This document shows, piece by piece, positions 34,001 to 40,650 of a stretch of DNA of 40,650 nt. Under the pieces are notes generated by a model. The model had not been told where the DNA came from. It worked only from the letters and a program-made list of their open reading frames with translations, and made no database searches. The position numbers and the translations under genes are program-made. How positions within the stretch are numbered: position 1 is the first letter of the stretch; each line of letters opens with the position of its first letter. The stretch is from Acidisphaera sp. (lineage in GTDB: Bacteria; Pseudomonadota; Alphaproteobacteria; Acetobacterales; Acetobacteraceae). The stretch lies in NCBI GenBank assembly GCA_019240635.1, contig JAFAYA010000131.1:1-40650 (forward strand). Reading direction: 5' to 3'.

Positions 34001-34477
34001 GCCGCCGGCGATCGTGCCGAGCAGGATGGCGCCGAACGTGCCCGCCTCGATCAGCGCGTTGCCGCGCACGATCTCGTCGTGCCGGAGGTGCTCGGGCAGG
34101 ATGCCGTATTTCAGCGGGCCGAAGAACGTCGCCTGGGTGCCCAGGCCGAACAGCACGGCAAGCAGCAGGGCCTCGCTGCCGGTCGCCAGGCCGAGCGCGG
34201 CGACCACCATCAGCGCGATCTCGCAGCCCTTGGTGATGCGGATCAGCCGCGACTTGTCGTGCCGGTCGGCAAGCTGGCCGGCGAGCGAGGAGAACAGCGC
34301 GAAGGGCAGGATGAACAGGCCGCCGGCCAGCGGGACCAGCATCGCGCCGCCGCCGGCCGAGCCGTACAGCACCAGCACGACCAGCGCGTTCTTGAACAGG
34401 TTGTCGTTCAGCGCCCCGAGCGCCTGGGCAAGGAAGAGCGGCAGGAACCGTCGGCTGCGCAGCAGGGCTGGGCGCAT
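31070..34477 (-). CDS. aas: Fused lysophospholipid transporter / acyltransferase / acyl-ACP synthetase
   Basis: The 1135-aa protein joins three functions that are separate (lplT, aas) in E. coli. Residues about 1-400 are an MFS/LplT-like transporter with about 12 membrane segments (NDNLFKNALVVL, LFGLGTQATFFGPLKYGILPE). Residues about 440-610 are a PlsC-type acyltransferase with the HxxxxD motif at H460-D465 (NHVSFAD) and FPEGRISDTG. Residues about 640-1135 are an AMP-forming acyl-ACP synthetase with TSGSEGAPKG (from T798), YGATET, and YDTGDIVAID. Together they would flip lysophospholipid inward and re-acylate it. The ATG at 34477 matches the transporter start. A very long open frame on the opposite strand is a shadow. 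No pld-type lipase gene is adjacent. Confidence 0.93.
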   Translation of the reverse strand: MRPALLRSRRFLPLFLAQALGALNDNLFKNALVVLVLYGSAGGGAMLVPLAGGLFILPFALFSSLAGQLADRHDKSRLIRITKGCEIALMVVAALGLATGSEALLLAVLFGLGTQATFFGPLKYGILPEHLRHDEIVRGNALIEAGTFGAILLGTIAGGALVLLAHGSLVVAGAALLVAAAGMAAALRVPVAAPAAPDLRIGWNIARDTLALLRQARAERTVWVCILGLSWFWTLGATFLAEFPVIARQHFAAEGQVVTAMLTVFSVGVGVGSIAAGRLLRGEVSARHVPAAALLIAVFAFDFGHVCAGVTTASGWHTIGALAAAPRAWRMLADLFLVAAGGGAFSVPLYALVQGRSDPRHRARMIAANNVMNAACMAAGAAALAGLAGLGLSAPRVLQAAALLDLAVALWICRLLPRDALRAVARRYFRLFHRVQVQGLEHCGAAGPGPVPASVIVGNHVSFADGALIAAFLPGDPVFAVHSYLGGKWWARPFLAPMDVFPVDPANARSLRAMVAVVRQGRPLVIFPEGRISDTGALMKIYEGAGMIADKAGVKVLPVRIDGLQHTPLARMPGHRRLFPPLRLTVLPPVTLTVAEGLVGRRRRRAVADALQAVMIDAAWRTRDTGQTLFAALLEASRRFGARTAIVEDTARTPLAYRRLILGALVLGRRLDALAAPGEPVGVLLPNAAGTLVTFYGLQAFGRVPAMLNVSAGGEAMLAACGTAGVRTVLCSRRFAERARLDAALALMARHLRVVFLEDLRGGIGRRAKLRGLLDARRPGRLPGGRADPDAAAVVLFTSGSEGAPKGVVLSHRNILANCAQIAAVTDFSPADRVLNAMPMFHAFGLTGGTILPLMLGVRVFLYPSPLHYRIVPEVAYDVDATVLFGTDTFLAGWGRFAHPYDFRRVRYVFAGAERLREPTRQHFMDRFGVRILEGYGATETAPALALSTAMANRPGSVGRLLPGIEWRLAPVEGLDEGGRLLVRGPNVMRGYLRAERPGVLQPPDGGWYDTGDIVAIDADGFVAIKGRARRFAKIGGEMVSLAAAEDLALAVWPDAAHAVVAVPDPRKGERLVLLTTRADADLRPLLARARARQIPEIMVPRVVTPVAALPLLGTGKIDYPAVERMVEASPARAA

Positions 34478-34527
34478 CCGCGTCCTACGTCATGCCGGCA
34501 TTGCGGATGCCGGCCCGACGGCTTGTA

Positions 34528-35172
34528 TCAGCGGTGCCAGCCGCCGCCGTGCCACCCACCGTCGCCGTGCCACCCGCCCCAGCCGCGGCCCCAGCCCCAG
34601 CCGCCGCCCCAGCCCCAACCGCCGCCCACCCCGACGACCACGCCGGGTCCGACATAGCCGGGACCGTAATACGGATAGTAGGGATAGCCGCCGGCGTAGA
34701 CGCCGTACGGAGCGCCCGCCGCGACGCCGGGCGCGCCCGTCACCTTGTCGCCCCGGGCAACCATGCACTGGGTGTAGGTGATGTCATACCGCTGCTGAAC
34801 CGCGCCGGCCGAGGCATAGGCGTTGTTGGCGCCGGCGGCGCTGCCCAGCAGCAGCCCGCTGCCGGCGCCAATCGCCGCTCCGGCGCCGGGATTACCCGCC
34901 GCCGCGCCCAGCACGGCGCCGGCGGCCGCGCCCAGCCCGGTGCCGACGACCGCGCTGGCAACCCCCGCCTGCGTCGCCGCCTCCCCGGGCTGGACGCCGC
35001 CGGTCTGCACCGAGGCGTACTGCCGGCAGGCGGCATCGTCCCCCTGGAACGCGGCGAAATCCTTGCCCTGGCCTGGCAGCGCCATGACGCTCGGTCCGGC
35101 AGGCGGCGGCACGGCGCAGGCGCCGAGGCCGAGGGTGGCGAGTAGCGAAAGCGATGTTGCGACGCGCGCCAT
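34528..35172 (-). CDS. Glycine-zipper lipoprotein with Gly/Trp/His-rich tail
   Basis: The 214-aa protein has a signal sequence with lipobox LGLGAC (Cys about residue 19). The middle (about 70-120) is a glycine-zipper segment of spaced Gly/Ala (GAAAGAVLGAAAG, GAAIGAGSGLLLG), typical of outer-membrane-associated proteins of the YMGG/Rick_17kDa type. The end is a low-complexity Gly/Trp/His/Tyr-rich tail (GGYPYYPYYGPG, then GWGW repeats, WHGGGWHR), which might bind metal. It lies 50 bp downstream of the fusion gene's 5' end and is transcribed in the same direction as it. No assigned function beyond an envelope role. Confidence 0.82.
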   Translation of the reverse strand: MARVATSLSLLATLGLGACAVPPPAGPSVMALPGQGKDFAAFQGDDAACRQYASVQTGGVQPGEAATQAGVASAVVGTGLGAAAGAVLGAAAGNPGAGAAIGAGSGLLLGSAAGANNAYASAGAVQQRYDITYTQCMVARGDKVTGAPGVAAGAPYGVYAGGYPYYPYYGPGYVGPGVVVGVGGGWGWGGGWGWGRGWGGWHGDGGWHGGGWHR

Positions 35173-35277
35173 GATATGCGTTCTCCAGGCCCGCCGGCAC
35201 GCCCCGCGTGCCGAACCGGGGCAGTTGAGCCTTATAGCACCTCTATTTAGGTCGATTCCCGCCGGTTGGAACGGGCG

Positions 35278-36768
35278 TCAGCCGTATTCCTCGCCGCCGT
35301 AGTCCTCATGCCACGTGCGGCCGTCGCGCTCGATCAGGGCGATCGAGGCTGTCGGCCCCCAGCTTCCGGCCGGATAGGGCTTCGGCGGTTCCGCCGACTC
35401 GGCCCAGGCCTCGATGATCGGCTCCACCCAGCCCCAGGCCGCCTCCACCTCGTCGCGCCGCATGAACAGCGTCGGGTTGCCACGCACGGCGTCCATCAGC
35501 AGCCGCTCATAGGAGTCCGGGTAGCGGGTCTTGAACGCCTGCTCGAAGCTGATGTCGAGCCGCGCCGGCCGCAGCCGCAGCCCGCCCGGACCGGGGTCCT
35601 TGGTCATCATGCCGAGATGGATGCCCTCATGCGGCTGCAGCCGGATGATCAGCTTGTTCGGCTGCAAATCCGCGACCTCCGGCGGGAACAGCGAGAACGG
35701 CACCGCCCGGAACTGCACCACCACCTCCGAGACCTTTTCCGTCAGCCGCTTGCCGGTGCGCAGATAGAACGGCACGCCGGACCAGCGCCACGACCTCACC
35801 TCCGCCTTGATCGCGACGAAGGTCTCGGTGCGGCTCTGCGCGCCGAGATCCGCGGCATAGCTCGGCACCGCCTTGCCCTCGACCGCCCCGGGCACGTACT
35901 GGCCCCGCACGCCGACATGGCCGATCTCCTGCCGGGTGATCGGCTTGAGCGCCCGCAGCACCTTCAGCTTCTCGTCGCGCACCGCGTCGGCTTCCAGCGA
36001 GATCGGGCTTTCCATCGCCAGAAGGCAGAGCAGCTGCAGCAAGTGGTTCTGCACCATGTCGCGCAGCGCGCCGGAGCGGTCATAATAGCCGGCACGGCCC
36101 TCGACGCCGACGGTCTCGGCGACGGTGATCTGCACGTGGTCGATCACGTCGGCGTTCCACAGCCGCTCGAAAATCGAGTTGGCGAAGCGCAGCGCCATCA
36201 GGTTCTGCACCGTCTCCTTGCCGAGATAGTGGTCGATGCGAAAGATCTGAGCCTCCGCGAAGATGCTGCCGACCTGCTCGTTGATCGTGCGCGCGGACGC
36301 CAGGTCGTAGCCGATCGGCTTCTCCAGCACGACGCGCGCGGCATCGCTGGCCAGCCCGTTCTCCCGGATGTTCCGGCAGACCGGTCCGTAGAGGTCGGGC
36401 GAGGTCGCCATGTAGAAGACGCGGACGCGCCCGGGCTGCTCGTCCAGCAGCGCGACCAGCGTCTCCCAGCCCTGCGGCCGCGAGGCATCGAGCCGGACGT
36501 AGCGCAGGCGGTCGAGGAAACCGCGCGCCACCGCCTCGTCCCAGTCGTCGCGGCCGACATGCGGGCGCACCGTCTCGCGGATGTGCGCTCGGTAGCCCTC
36601 GTCGGTGTAGTCGGAGCGCGCGGCGGCGATGATGCGCGCCTGCGGCGGGATCTGCCCGTCGCGGCAGCGATAGTAGAGCGCCGGCATCAGCTTGCGCAGC
36701 GTGAGGTCGCCCGTCGCGCCGAACACGACGCAGTCGAACGGCGGGAGGGGGACGATCTGGGCGGCCAT
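35278..36768 (-). CDS. zwf: Glucose-6-phosphate 1-dehydrogenase
   Basis: The 496-aa cytosolic enzyme oxidises glucose 6-phosphate to 6-phosphogluconolactone, reducing NADP (or NAD) at the head of the pentose-phosphate and Entner-Doudoroff routes. The nucleotide-binding GATGDL motif is at about 17-22. The active-site RIDHYLGKE has D179 and H180, and EKPIGYDL lies before it. The length is normal. The ATG at 36768 matches the family start. No pgl, edd or gnd gene adjoins it here, unlike in many proteobacteria. A GC hairpin sits about 20 bp upstream of the start. Confidence 0.96.
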   Translation of the reverse strand: MAAQIVPLPPFDCVVFGATGDLTLRKLMPALYYRCRDGQIPPQARIIAAARSDYTDEGYRAHIRETVRPHVGRDDWDEAVARGFLDRLRYVRLDASRPQGWETLVALLDEQPGRVRVFYMATSPDLYGPVCRNIRENGLASDAARVVLEKPIGYDLASARTINEQVGSIFAEAQIFRIDHYLGKETVQNLMALRFANSIFERLWNADVIDHVQITVAETVGVEGRAGYYDRSGALRDMVQNHLLQLLCLLAMESPISLEADAVRDEKLKVLRALKPITRQEIGHVGVRGQYVPGAVEGKAVPSYAADLGAQSRTETFVAIKAEVRSWRWSGVPFYLRTGKRLTEKVSEVVVQFRAVPFSLFPPEVADLQPNKLIIRLQPHEGIHLGMMTKDPGPGGLRLRPARLDISFEQAFKTRYPDSYERLLMDAVRGNPTLFMRRDEVEAAWGWVEPIIEAWAESAEPPKPYPAGSWGPTASIALIERDGRTWHEDYGGEEYG

Positions 36769-36786
36769 GCTGGAGCCCTTCTTCGC

Positions 36787-36802
36787 GGCCGGTTCGCCGG
36801 CC
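36787..36802. terminator. Hairpin between the GGDEF-EAL gene and zwf
   Basis: GGCCGG-TTCG-CCGGCC forms a perfect 6-bp GC stem with a 4-nt loop in the 97-bp gap between the stop of the signalling gene (36866) and the zwf start (36768). No T-tract follows in the direction of transcription. It may terminate the upstream transcript or be a leader structure of zwf. Confidence 0.35.
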
Positions 36803-36865
36803 CCGCTGGCGCGACAATCCGCGCATCCTCCGACACATGCAACCGGTGCGCCGGCGCAACCGCGG

Positions 36866-39739
36866 TCAGGCGGCCGCGCTGACGTCCAGTCCCCTGCCGG
36901 TGCCGGAAACGCCGGGCCGCACGGCGGATAGCCAGGCCGCGTCCGCCGGCGCGGGGTGGGCGAACAGGTATCCCTGGCCGTAGCGGCAGCCGAGCTCCCT
37001 GAGCCGCAGCATCGTCTCGTGGTCCTCGATTCCTTCGGCGACGACCTCGATGCCGAGCGCCTGCCCGAGCCCGACGATGGCCGCTACGAAACGCGCACTC
37101 GCCGGATCGCTCAGCAGCGCCGCGGCGAAGCATGGACCGATCTTCAGCCAGTCCACGCGCAGCTCGCGGAGATGCTGGAGGCTGGCGTGGCCGGTTCCGA
37201 AATCGTCGAGCGCCACGCGGATGCCGAGGTCGCGCAGCTCTGCGAGCACCTGGCGCGCGCCCGCGGAATCGCCGGCCAGCACGGTCTCGGTGATCTCCAG
37301 CTCGAGCCGCCGCGGGTCGAAGCCGGCGTCGGCGAGCCGGCTGCGCAGCTCGGCCGGCAGCGCCGGGTCCTGCAGCTGCGCCGGCGAGAGATTGACGGCG
37401 AGGGTCAGATCGTCGGGCCAGGCGCGCGCGTCGGCGCAGGCGCGCGACAGGATGGCGCCGAACAGCTCGCGGCACAGGCCGCGTTCCTCGGCGATCGGCA
37501 CGAACTGCAGCGGAAGCAGGGTGCCGAGCACCGGGTGCTCCCAGCGCGCCAGCGCCTCCATGCCGACGATCGCGCCATCGGCGAGTCGGATGCACGGCTG
37601 GTAGTACGGCACGATCTCGCCGCCGGCGATGGCATGGCGGATTTCGCGCTGCAGCTCGGCGTGCTCCTTCAGCTCCCCCTCCATCGGCCGCTCGAAGAAG
37701 CAGAAGCGGCCGCGGCCACCGCGCTTGGCCTGGTACATCGCGATGTCGGCCGTGCGCAGCATCGCCGCGGTGTCCGCCCCGTCCTGCGGGCTGAGCGAGA
37801 TGCCGACGCTGGCGCCGATCTCCACCAGCACGCTGTCGACGACGATCGGCGCGGCGAGCGCGTCGACGATACGCTGACCGGCATAGGCCACCCCGGCGCG
37901 TCCGTCGGCCAGCGGGAGCAGCACGGCGAACTCATCCCCGCCCAGCCGCGCCACGAGCGCGCTCTCCTCGACCGCGCCCTGCAGCCGGCGCGCGACCTCA
38001 GCCAGGATCATGTCGCCGACGGCGTGGCCGTGCAGGTCGTTGACCGGCTTGAAGCGGTCGAGGTCGATGAACAGCACGGCGAAGCCGATCGCCTCGCCCG
38101 GCGCCTCGAAGCGCCGGGCGACCGCATCGAGGAAGAAGCGGCGGTTCGGCAGGCCGGTCAGCACGTCACTCATGGCAAGGCGCTCGAGCCGGCGCCGCGC
38201 CTCCTCGAGCTGCTCCTCCGCGCGCTTGCGGCGCTGCACGTCGCGCAGCACCACGATCATGCCGCCGTCCTCCGGCATGTAGCGGTAGCGGGCCTCGATC
38301 CAAATATAGCCGCCGTCGCGGTGACGCATGCGCCAGGTCGCGCCGCTGATCGGGTTGGCCGGACCGAGCGCGTCGAACACCTCGAGCACCGCCGGCAGGT
38401 CGTCGGGATGTACCAGCGCGAAGGCGTCGCCGCCCAGCAGCTCCTCGGGCGAGTAGCCGAGCACCTCGCGGCTGGACGGCGAGACATAGACGCGCGCCCG
38501 CGCCGCATCCAGCCGGACGATGACGTCGGTCGCGTTCTCGGTCAGGATGCGATGCAGGCGCTCGCTTCTGGCCTGCTCCTCGCGCGCCGCGGCGAGATCG
38601 GCCTGGTGCGCGTGCAGTTCCGCGGCAAGCTCGTTGAAGGTCGTGCCGAGCGCCCGCAGTTCCGCCGGCGAGGCGTCCGGCACCGCGACCCTGGCGGCGA
38701 GGTCGTGGCGACCGAGCCGCCGCGCCGCCTCGGTCAGCCGGCGCAGCGGCAGCAGCAGCGTGCGCTCGGCGAGCAGGCGGAAGAAGACGAAGGCGGCCAG
38801 CGTCGCCAGCACGGCGACCGCCACCGAGAGCAGCATCATGCGGTCGGCGTCGGCCACCACGGCGGCACTCGGCACGCCGACCGCGATCACCGCGTCGTGC
38901 CCGGCGAGCGCGAGCGGCGCCATGCCGTAGATGCGCGCGACGCCGTCGTCGCAGGTCTGCAGCGCGACCCGCGGCAGACCGCCCGCCGCCGGTGCGGCGC
39001 ACCGGCCGAGGAAGGCGCCGGCGGAGCGGGCGAGGACCTCGCCGCTCGCGGCGTCGATCAGCGCCGCGACGCTGCCGGCGACCCCGGCGCGCTGCGCCAG
39101 TTCGCCGAGCCAGGCGAGGTCGACATCGGCGGCGATCATGCCGGCGGGCGGCCCGTCCGCGGTGTCGCCCGGCACCGGCATCGCCACGACGAGCATCGGC
39201 TTGCCGGTGCGCCGGCTGTTCAGCGGGCCGCTGATGACGACCGGCGGGCGGTCCGGCCCCATGACGCGCTGAAAGTACACGCGGTCGCCGATCACCATGC
39301 GCGACTGCTCCTCGGCACTGTTGCAAGCGATGTGCCCATCCGGTGCGGCGACGAACAGCGCTTTCAGCGGCCGGTCGTCGCCGGCGTAGCGGCTGAGCAG
39401 CGGGTGGCAGGCCGGGCCCATTCCGCTCACGTCAGGCATCCGGCCGAGCAGGCTCATCACCGCCTGCGCCCGGGAGAGCAGCAGGCCCTGCTGGTCCATG
39501 CCGGCGCGGGCGAGCTGCACGACCCGGTCGCGGGCGTCGTCCTGCAATTCCCGCCGGTGCGCCAGGCCGCTGTTGAGCAGCAGGAAGACGAACGGGGCGA
39601 CGGCCAGCATGAACAGCAGGGAAAGATTGACTCCGGCGCCGGGCGCCGCGCGCCGGGACCGGACCGGTGAGCGGCTCAATTCGGGCTCCCTCGTTGCCGT
39701 GCGGGTCGGCCGGATGGCGACGCCGCCGACATAAGCCAT
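36866..39739 (-). CDS. Membrane sensor with HAMP-PAS-GGDEF-EAL, c-di-GMP turnover
   Basis: The 957-aa protein has a first membrane segment (about 36-58), a periplasmic sensor region that looks CHASE/dCache-like, a second segment (about 310-330, MLLSVAVAVLATLAAFVFF), HAMP, PAS (VYVSPSSREVLGYSPEEL to IWIEARYRYM), GGDEF and EAL. GGDEF is intact at 600-604 but lacks an upstream RxxD inhibition site (residues there read EESA). EAL is at 728-730, with the NLSPAQL Asn, ITETVL Glu, DDFGTG Asp pair and Lys866 present. The Asp expected two residues after that Lys is Gly868 (LKIGPCF), so phosphodiesterase activity may be weak. ATG 39739 follows GAGG by 6 nt. It is divergent from the RraA-family gene. 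Confidence 0.93.
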   Translation of the reverse strand: MAYVGGVAIRPTRTATREPELSRSPVRSRRAAPGAGVNLSLLFMLAVAPFVFLLLNSGLAHRRELQDDARDRVVQLARAGMDQQGLLLSRAQAVMSLLGRMPDVSGMGPACHPLLSRYAGDDRPLKALFVAAPDGHIACNSAEEQSRMVIGDRVYFQRVMGPDRPPVVISGPLNSRRTGKPMLVVAMPVPGDTADGPPAGMIAADVDLAWLGELAQRAGVAGSVAALIDAASGEVLARSAGAFLGRCAAPAAGGLPRVALQTCDDGVARIYGMAPLALAGHDAVIAVGVPSAAVVADADRMMLLSVAVAVLATLAAFVFFRLLAERTLLLPLRRLTEAARRLGRHDLAARVAVPDASPAELRALGTTFNELAAELHAHQADLAAAREEQARSERLHRILTENATDVIVRLDAARARVYVSPSSREVLGYSPEELLGGDAFALVHPDDLPAVLEVFDALGPANPISGATWRMRHRDGGYIWIEARYRYMPEDGGMIVVLRDVQRRKRAEEQLEEARRRLERLAMSDVLTGLPNRRFFLDAVARRFEAPGEAIGFAVLFIDLDRFKPVNDLHGHAVGDMILAEVARRLQGAVEESALVARLGGDEFAVLLPLADGRAGVAYAGQRIVDALAAPIVVDSVLVEIGASVGISLSPQDGADTAAMLRTADIAMYQAKRGGRGRFCFFERPMEGELKEHAELQREIRHAIAGGEIVPYYQPCIRLADGAIVGMEALARWEHPVLGTLLPLQFVPIAEERGLCRELFGAILSRACADARAWPDDLTLAVNLSPAQLQDPALPAELRSRLADAGFDPRRLELEITETVLAGDSAGARQVLAELRDLGIRVALDDFGTGHASLQHLRELRVDWLKIGPCFAAALLSDPASARFVAAIVGLGQALGIEVVAEGIEDHETMLRLRELGCRYGQGYLFAHPAPADAAWLSAVRPGVSGTGRGLDVSAAA

Positions 39740-39863
39740 GCAAAACCTCAAGCGATGATTGACGCGCCCCGAGCCAGCCCGATCCCGATGGTGCCGGCCG
39801 GGTACCGGCGCTACGCTCGGCGTCCGTCCCCCGCCCCCGTCATTCGCCCTGAGGAGGCCGCCG

Positions 39864-40553
39864 ATGCTCGAGGAACCGCCGGTGCTGCAGGTCCGCCGCC
39901 TCCGCCACCGGCCGGAGCGCGCGCTGCTGGCCCGCTTCGCCGACGTGCCCACCGGCTTCCTGGTGGACTGCATGGACGGGCGGGGCGCGCTCGACCACCG
40001 GGTCAAGCCGGTCGATCCTCAGCGGGCGGCCTTCGCCGGCGTCGCCGTCACCTGCCTGTGTGGGCCCGGCGACAACCTGGCGATCGTCGGCGCGCTGGCG
40101 TTCGTCGAGCCGGGCGACGTCATCATGGCGGCGGCCGATCAGTTCGCCGGCCTCGCCGTGGTCGGCGACCGGGTCGCCGGCATGGCGCGCAACCGCGGCG
40201 CGGTGGCGCTGGTCACCGACGGCATGGCGCGCGACACCCCGGGGATCCGCGCCGCCGGGCTGCCGCTGTTCTGCCGCGGCGTCACGCCGAACTCCTGCGC
40301 GGCGTCCGGCCCCGGCACGGTCGGCGAGCCGGTGGTTGTGGGCGGGGTCGCCGTGCAGTCCGGCGACGTCGTCGTCGGCGACTGCGATGGGGTGGTGGTG
40401 GTGCCGCAGGCGCGGATCGCGGCGGTGCTGGCCCGGCTCGACCGGGTGCGCGCGGCGGAGGCGGAGATGGACGCCAGGGTCGCCGACGGCCTCGGCGTAC
40501 CGCCGAAGATCACGGCGCTGCTGGCCTCGCCGCGCGTGCGCTTCCTGGAGTGA
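39864..40553 (+). CDS. RraA-family protein (HMG/oxaloacetate aldolase or RNase E regulator-like)
   Basis: The 229-aa protein has the RraA/dimethylmenaquinone-methyltransferase fold, with GDNLAIVGAL, VEPGDVIMA, GAVALVTDG and the signature MARDTPGI (Arg-Asp). RraA-like proteins are either RNase E inhibitors or metal-dependent aldolases for 4-hydroxy-4-methyl-2-oxoglutarate and oxaloacetate; the longer N- and C-terminal parts here favour the aldolase-type family. ATG 39864 follows GAGGAGG by 6 nt, a strong site that rejects the open upstream codon at 39759. The divergent 124-bp gap to the GGDEF-EAL gene should hold both promoters. No pathway partners are in view. Confidence 0.88.
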   Translation: MLEEPPVLQVRRLRHRPERALLARFADVPTGFLVDCMDGRGALDHRVKPVDPQRAAFAGVAVTCLCGPGDNLAIVGALAFVEPGDVIMAAADQFAGLAVVGDRVAGMARNRGAVALVTDGMARDTPGIRAAGLPLFCRGVTPNSCAASGPGTVGEPVVVGGVAVQSGDVVVGDCDGVVVVPQARIAAVLARLDRVRAAEAEMDARVADGLGVPPKITALLASPRVRFLE

Positions 40554-40572
40554 GGCGCGCTAATGGTCCGAT

Positions 40573-40647
40573 CGCTGCAGTCGGTTCCCGACTGCAGCGT
40601 GAATCGGCCCACAAGCAGACTTTCTGGTGGTTCGATTCACGATGCAG
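40573..40647. repeat. Overlapping inverted repeats after the RraA-family gene
   Basis: CGCTGCAGTCGG (40573-40584) pairs perfectly with CCGACTGCAGCG (40588-40599) across a 3-nt loop. The right arm of that stem then overlaps a second inverted repeat: CTGCAGCGTGAATCG (40592-40606) with CGATTCACGATGCAG (40633-40647), one mismatch in 15 with a 26-bp spacer. The first hairpin lies 19 bp after the stop codon and could terminate transcription. The window ends 3 bp after the second arm, so a longer repeat or mobile-element end cannot be excluded. Confidence 0.7.
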
Positions 40648-40650
40648 ATG

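Noticed and set aside
31196-34657. 1153-aa open frame on the plus strand opposite the fusion gene
   Set aside because: The minus-strand frame has clear LplT, PlsC and AMP-ligase motifs. The plus frame is Arg/Gln/His/Ala-rich with no domain, a usual GC-rich shadow.

Overview
The window is dense, GC-rich bacterial chromosome (mostly near 70% GC by eye). It looks alphaproteobacterial, most likely Rhodospirillales/Acetobacteraceae. The support is a perfect alphaproteobacterial-type SOS box (GTTC-N7-GTTC) in front of lexA, a PleD-like protein next to rpmG, the gene order pyrB-pyrC-plsY-dprA-topA-rnr, and CAGGGGGC/GCCCCCTG-type intergenic palindromes of a kind I associate with Acetobacteraceae. No rRNA, tRNA, CRISPR array, transposase or integrase was seen.

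Layout. 1-3.3 kb: a lipoprotein and a small protein, then an overlapping class V aminotransferase / YfcG-type glutathione transferase pair. 3.3-5.2 kb: a palindromic repeat, a PleD-like diguanylate cyclase whose receiver domains have lost their phosphorylation residues, and convergent rpmG. 5.2-15.6 kb: a tightly packed minus-strand block, read pyrB, catalytically degenerate pyrC, plsY, dprA, topA, rnr, S41 protease, rpmG, with many overlapping or near-touching start/stop codons; it is probably one long operon. 15.6-16.8 kb: a lower-GC two-gene cassette (unknown 121-aa protein plus HEPN-like protein) between pyrB and gltX. 16.8-24.2 kb: gltX, comEC, a polysaccharide-deacetylase family gene, lexA with its SOS box, and a DExD-box RNA helicase. 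24.4-28.1 kb: alpha/beta hydrolase, a Pro/Tyr-rich secreted protein, a decayed EamA transporter tail, a GH15 glycosidase, a possible truncated secretory ORF and a 120-bp palindromic element. 28.1-36.8 kb: AsmA-family protein, an unknown protein behind a perfect CRP-like palindrome, a three-domain lysophospholipid transporter/acyltransferase/acyl-ACP synthetase fusion, a glycine-zipper lipoprotein and zwf. 36.8-40.65 kb: a membrane GGDEF-EAL sensor, a RraA-family protein, and nested inverted repeats at the window edge.

The window is mainly housekeeping: pyrimidine and phospholipid synthesis, DNA topology and uptake, RNA decay, SOS control, envelope lipid maintenance and c-di-GMP signalling. 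The points most worth a second look are the HEPN-containing cassette, the receiver-dead PleD, the pseudo-dihydroorotase beside pyrB, the 120-bp palindromic element and the CRP-like palindrome. Many starts are TTG or GTG, so several 5' ends are provisional.
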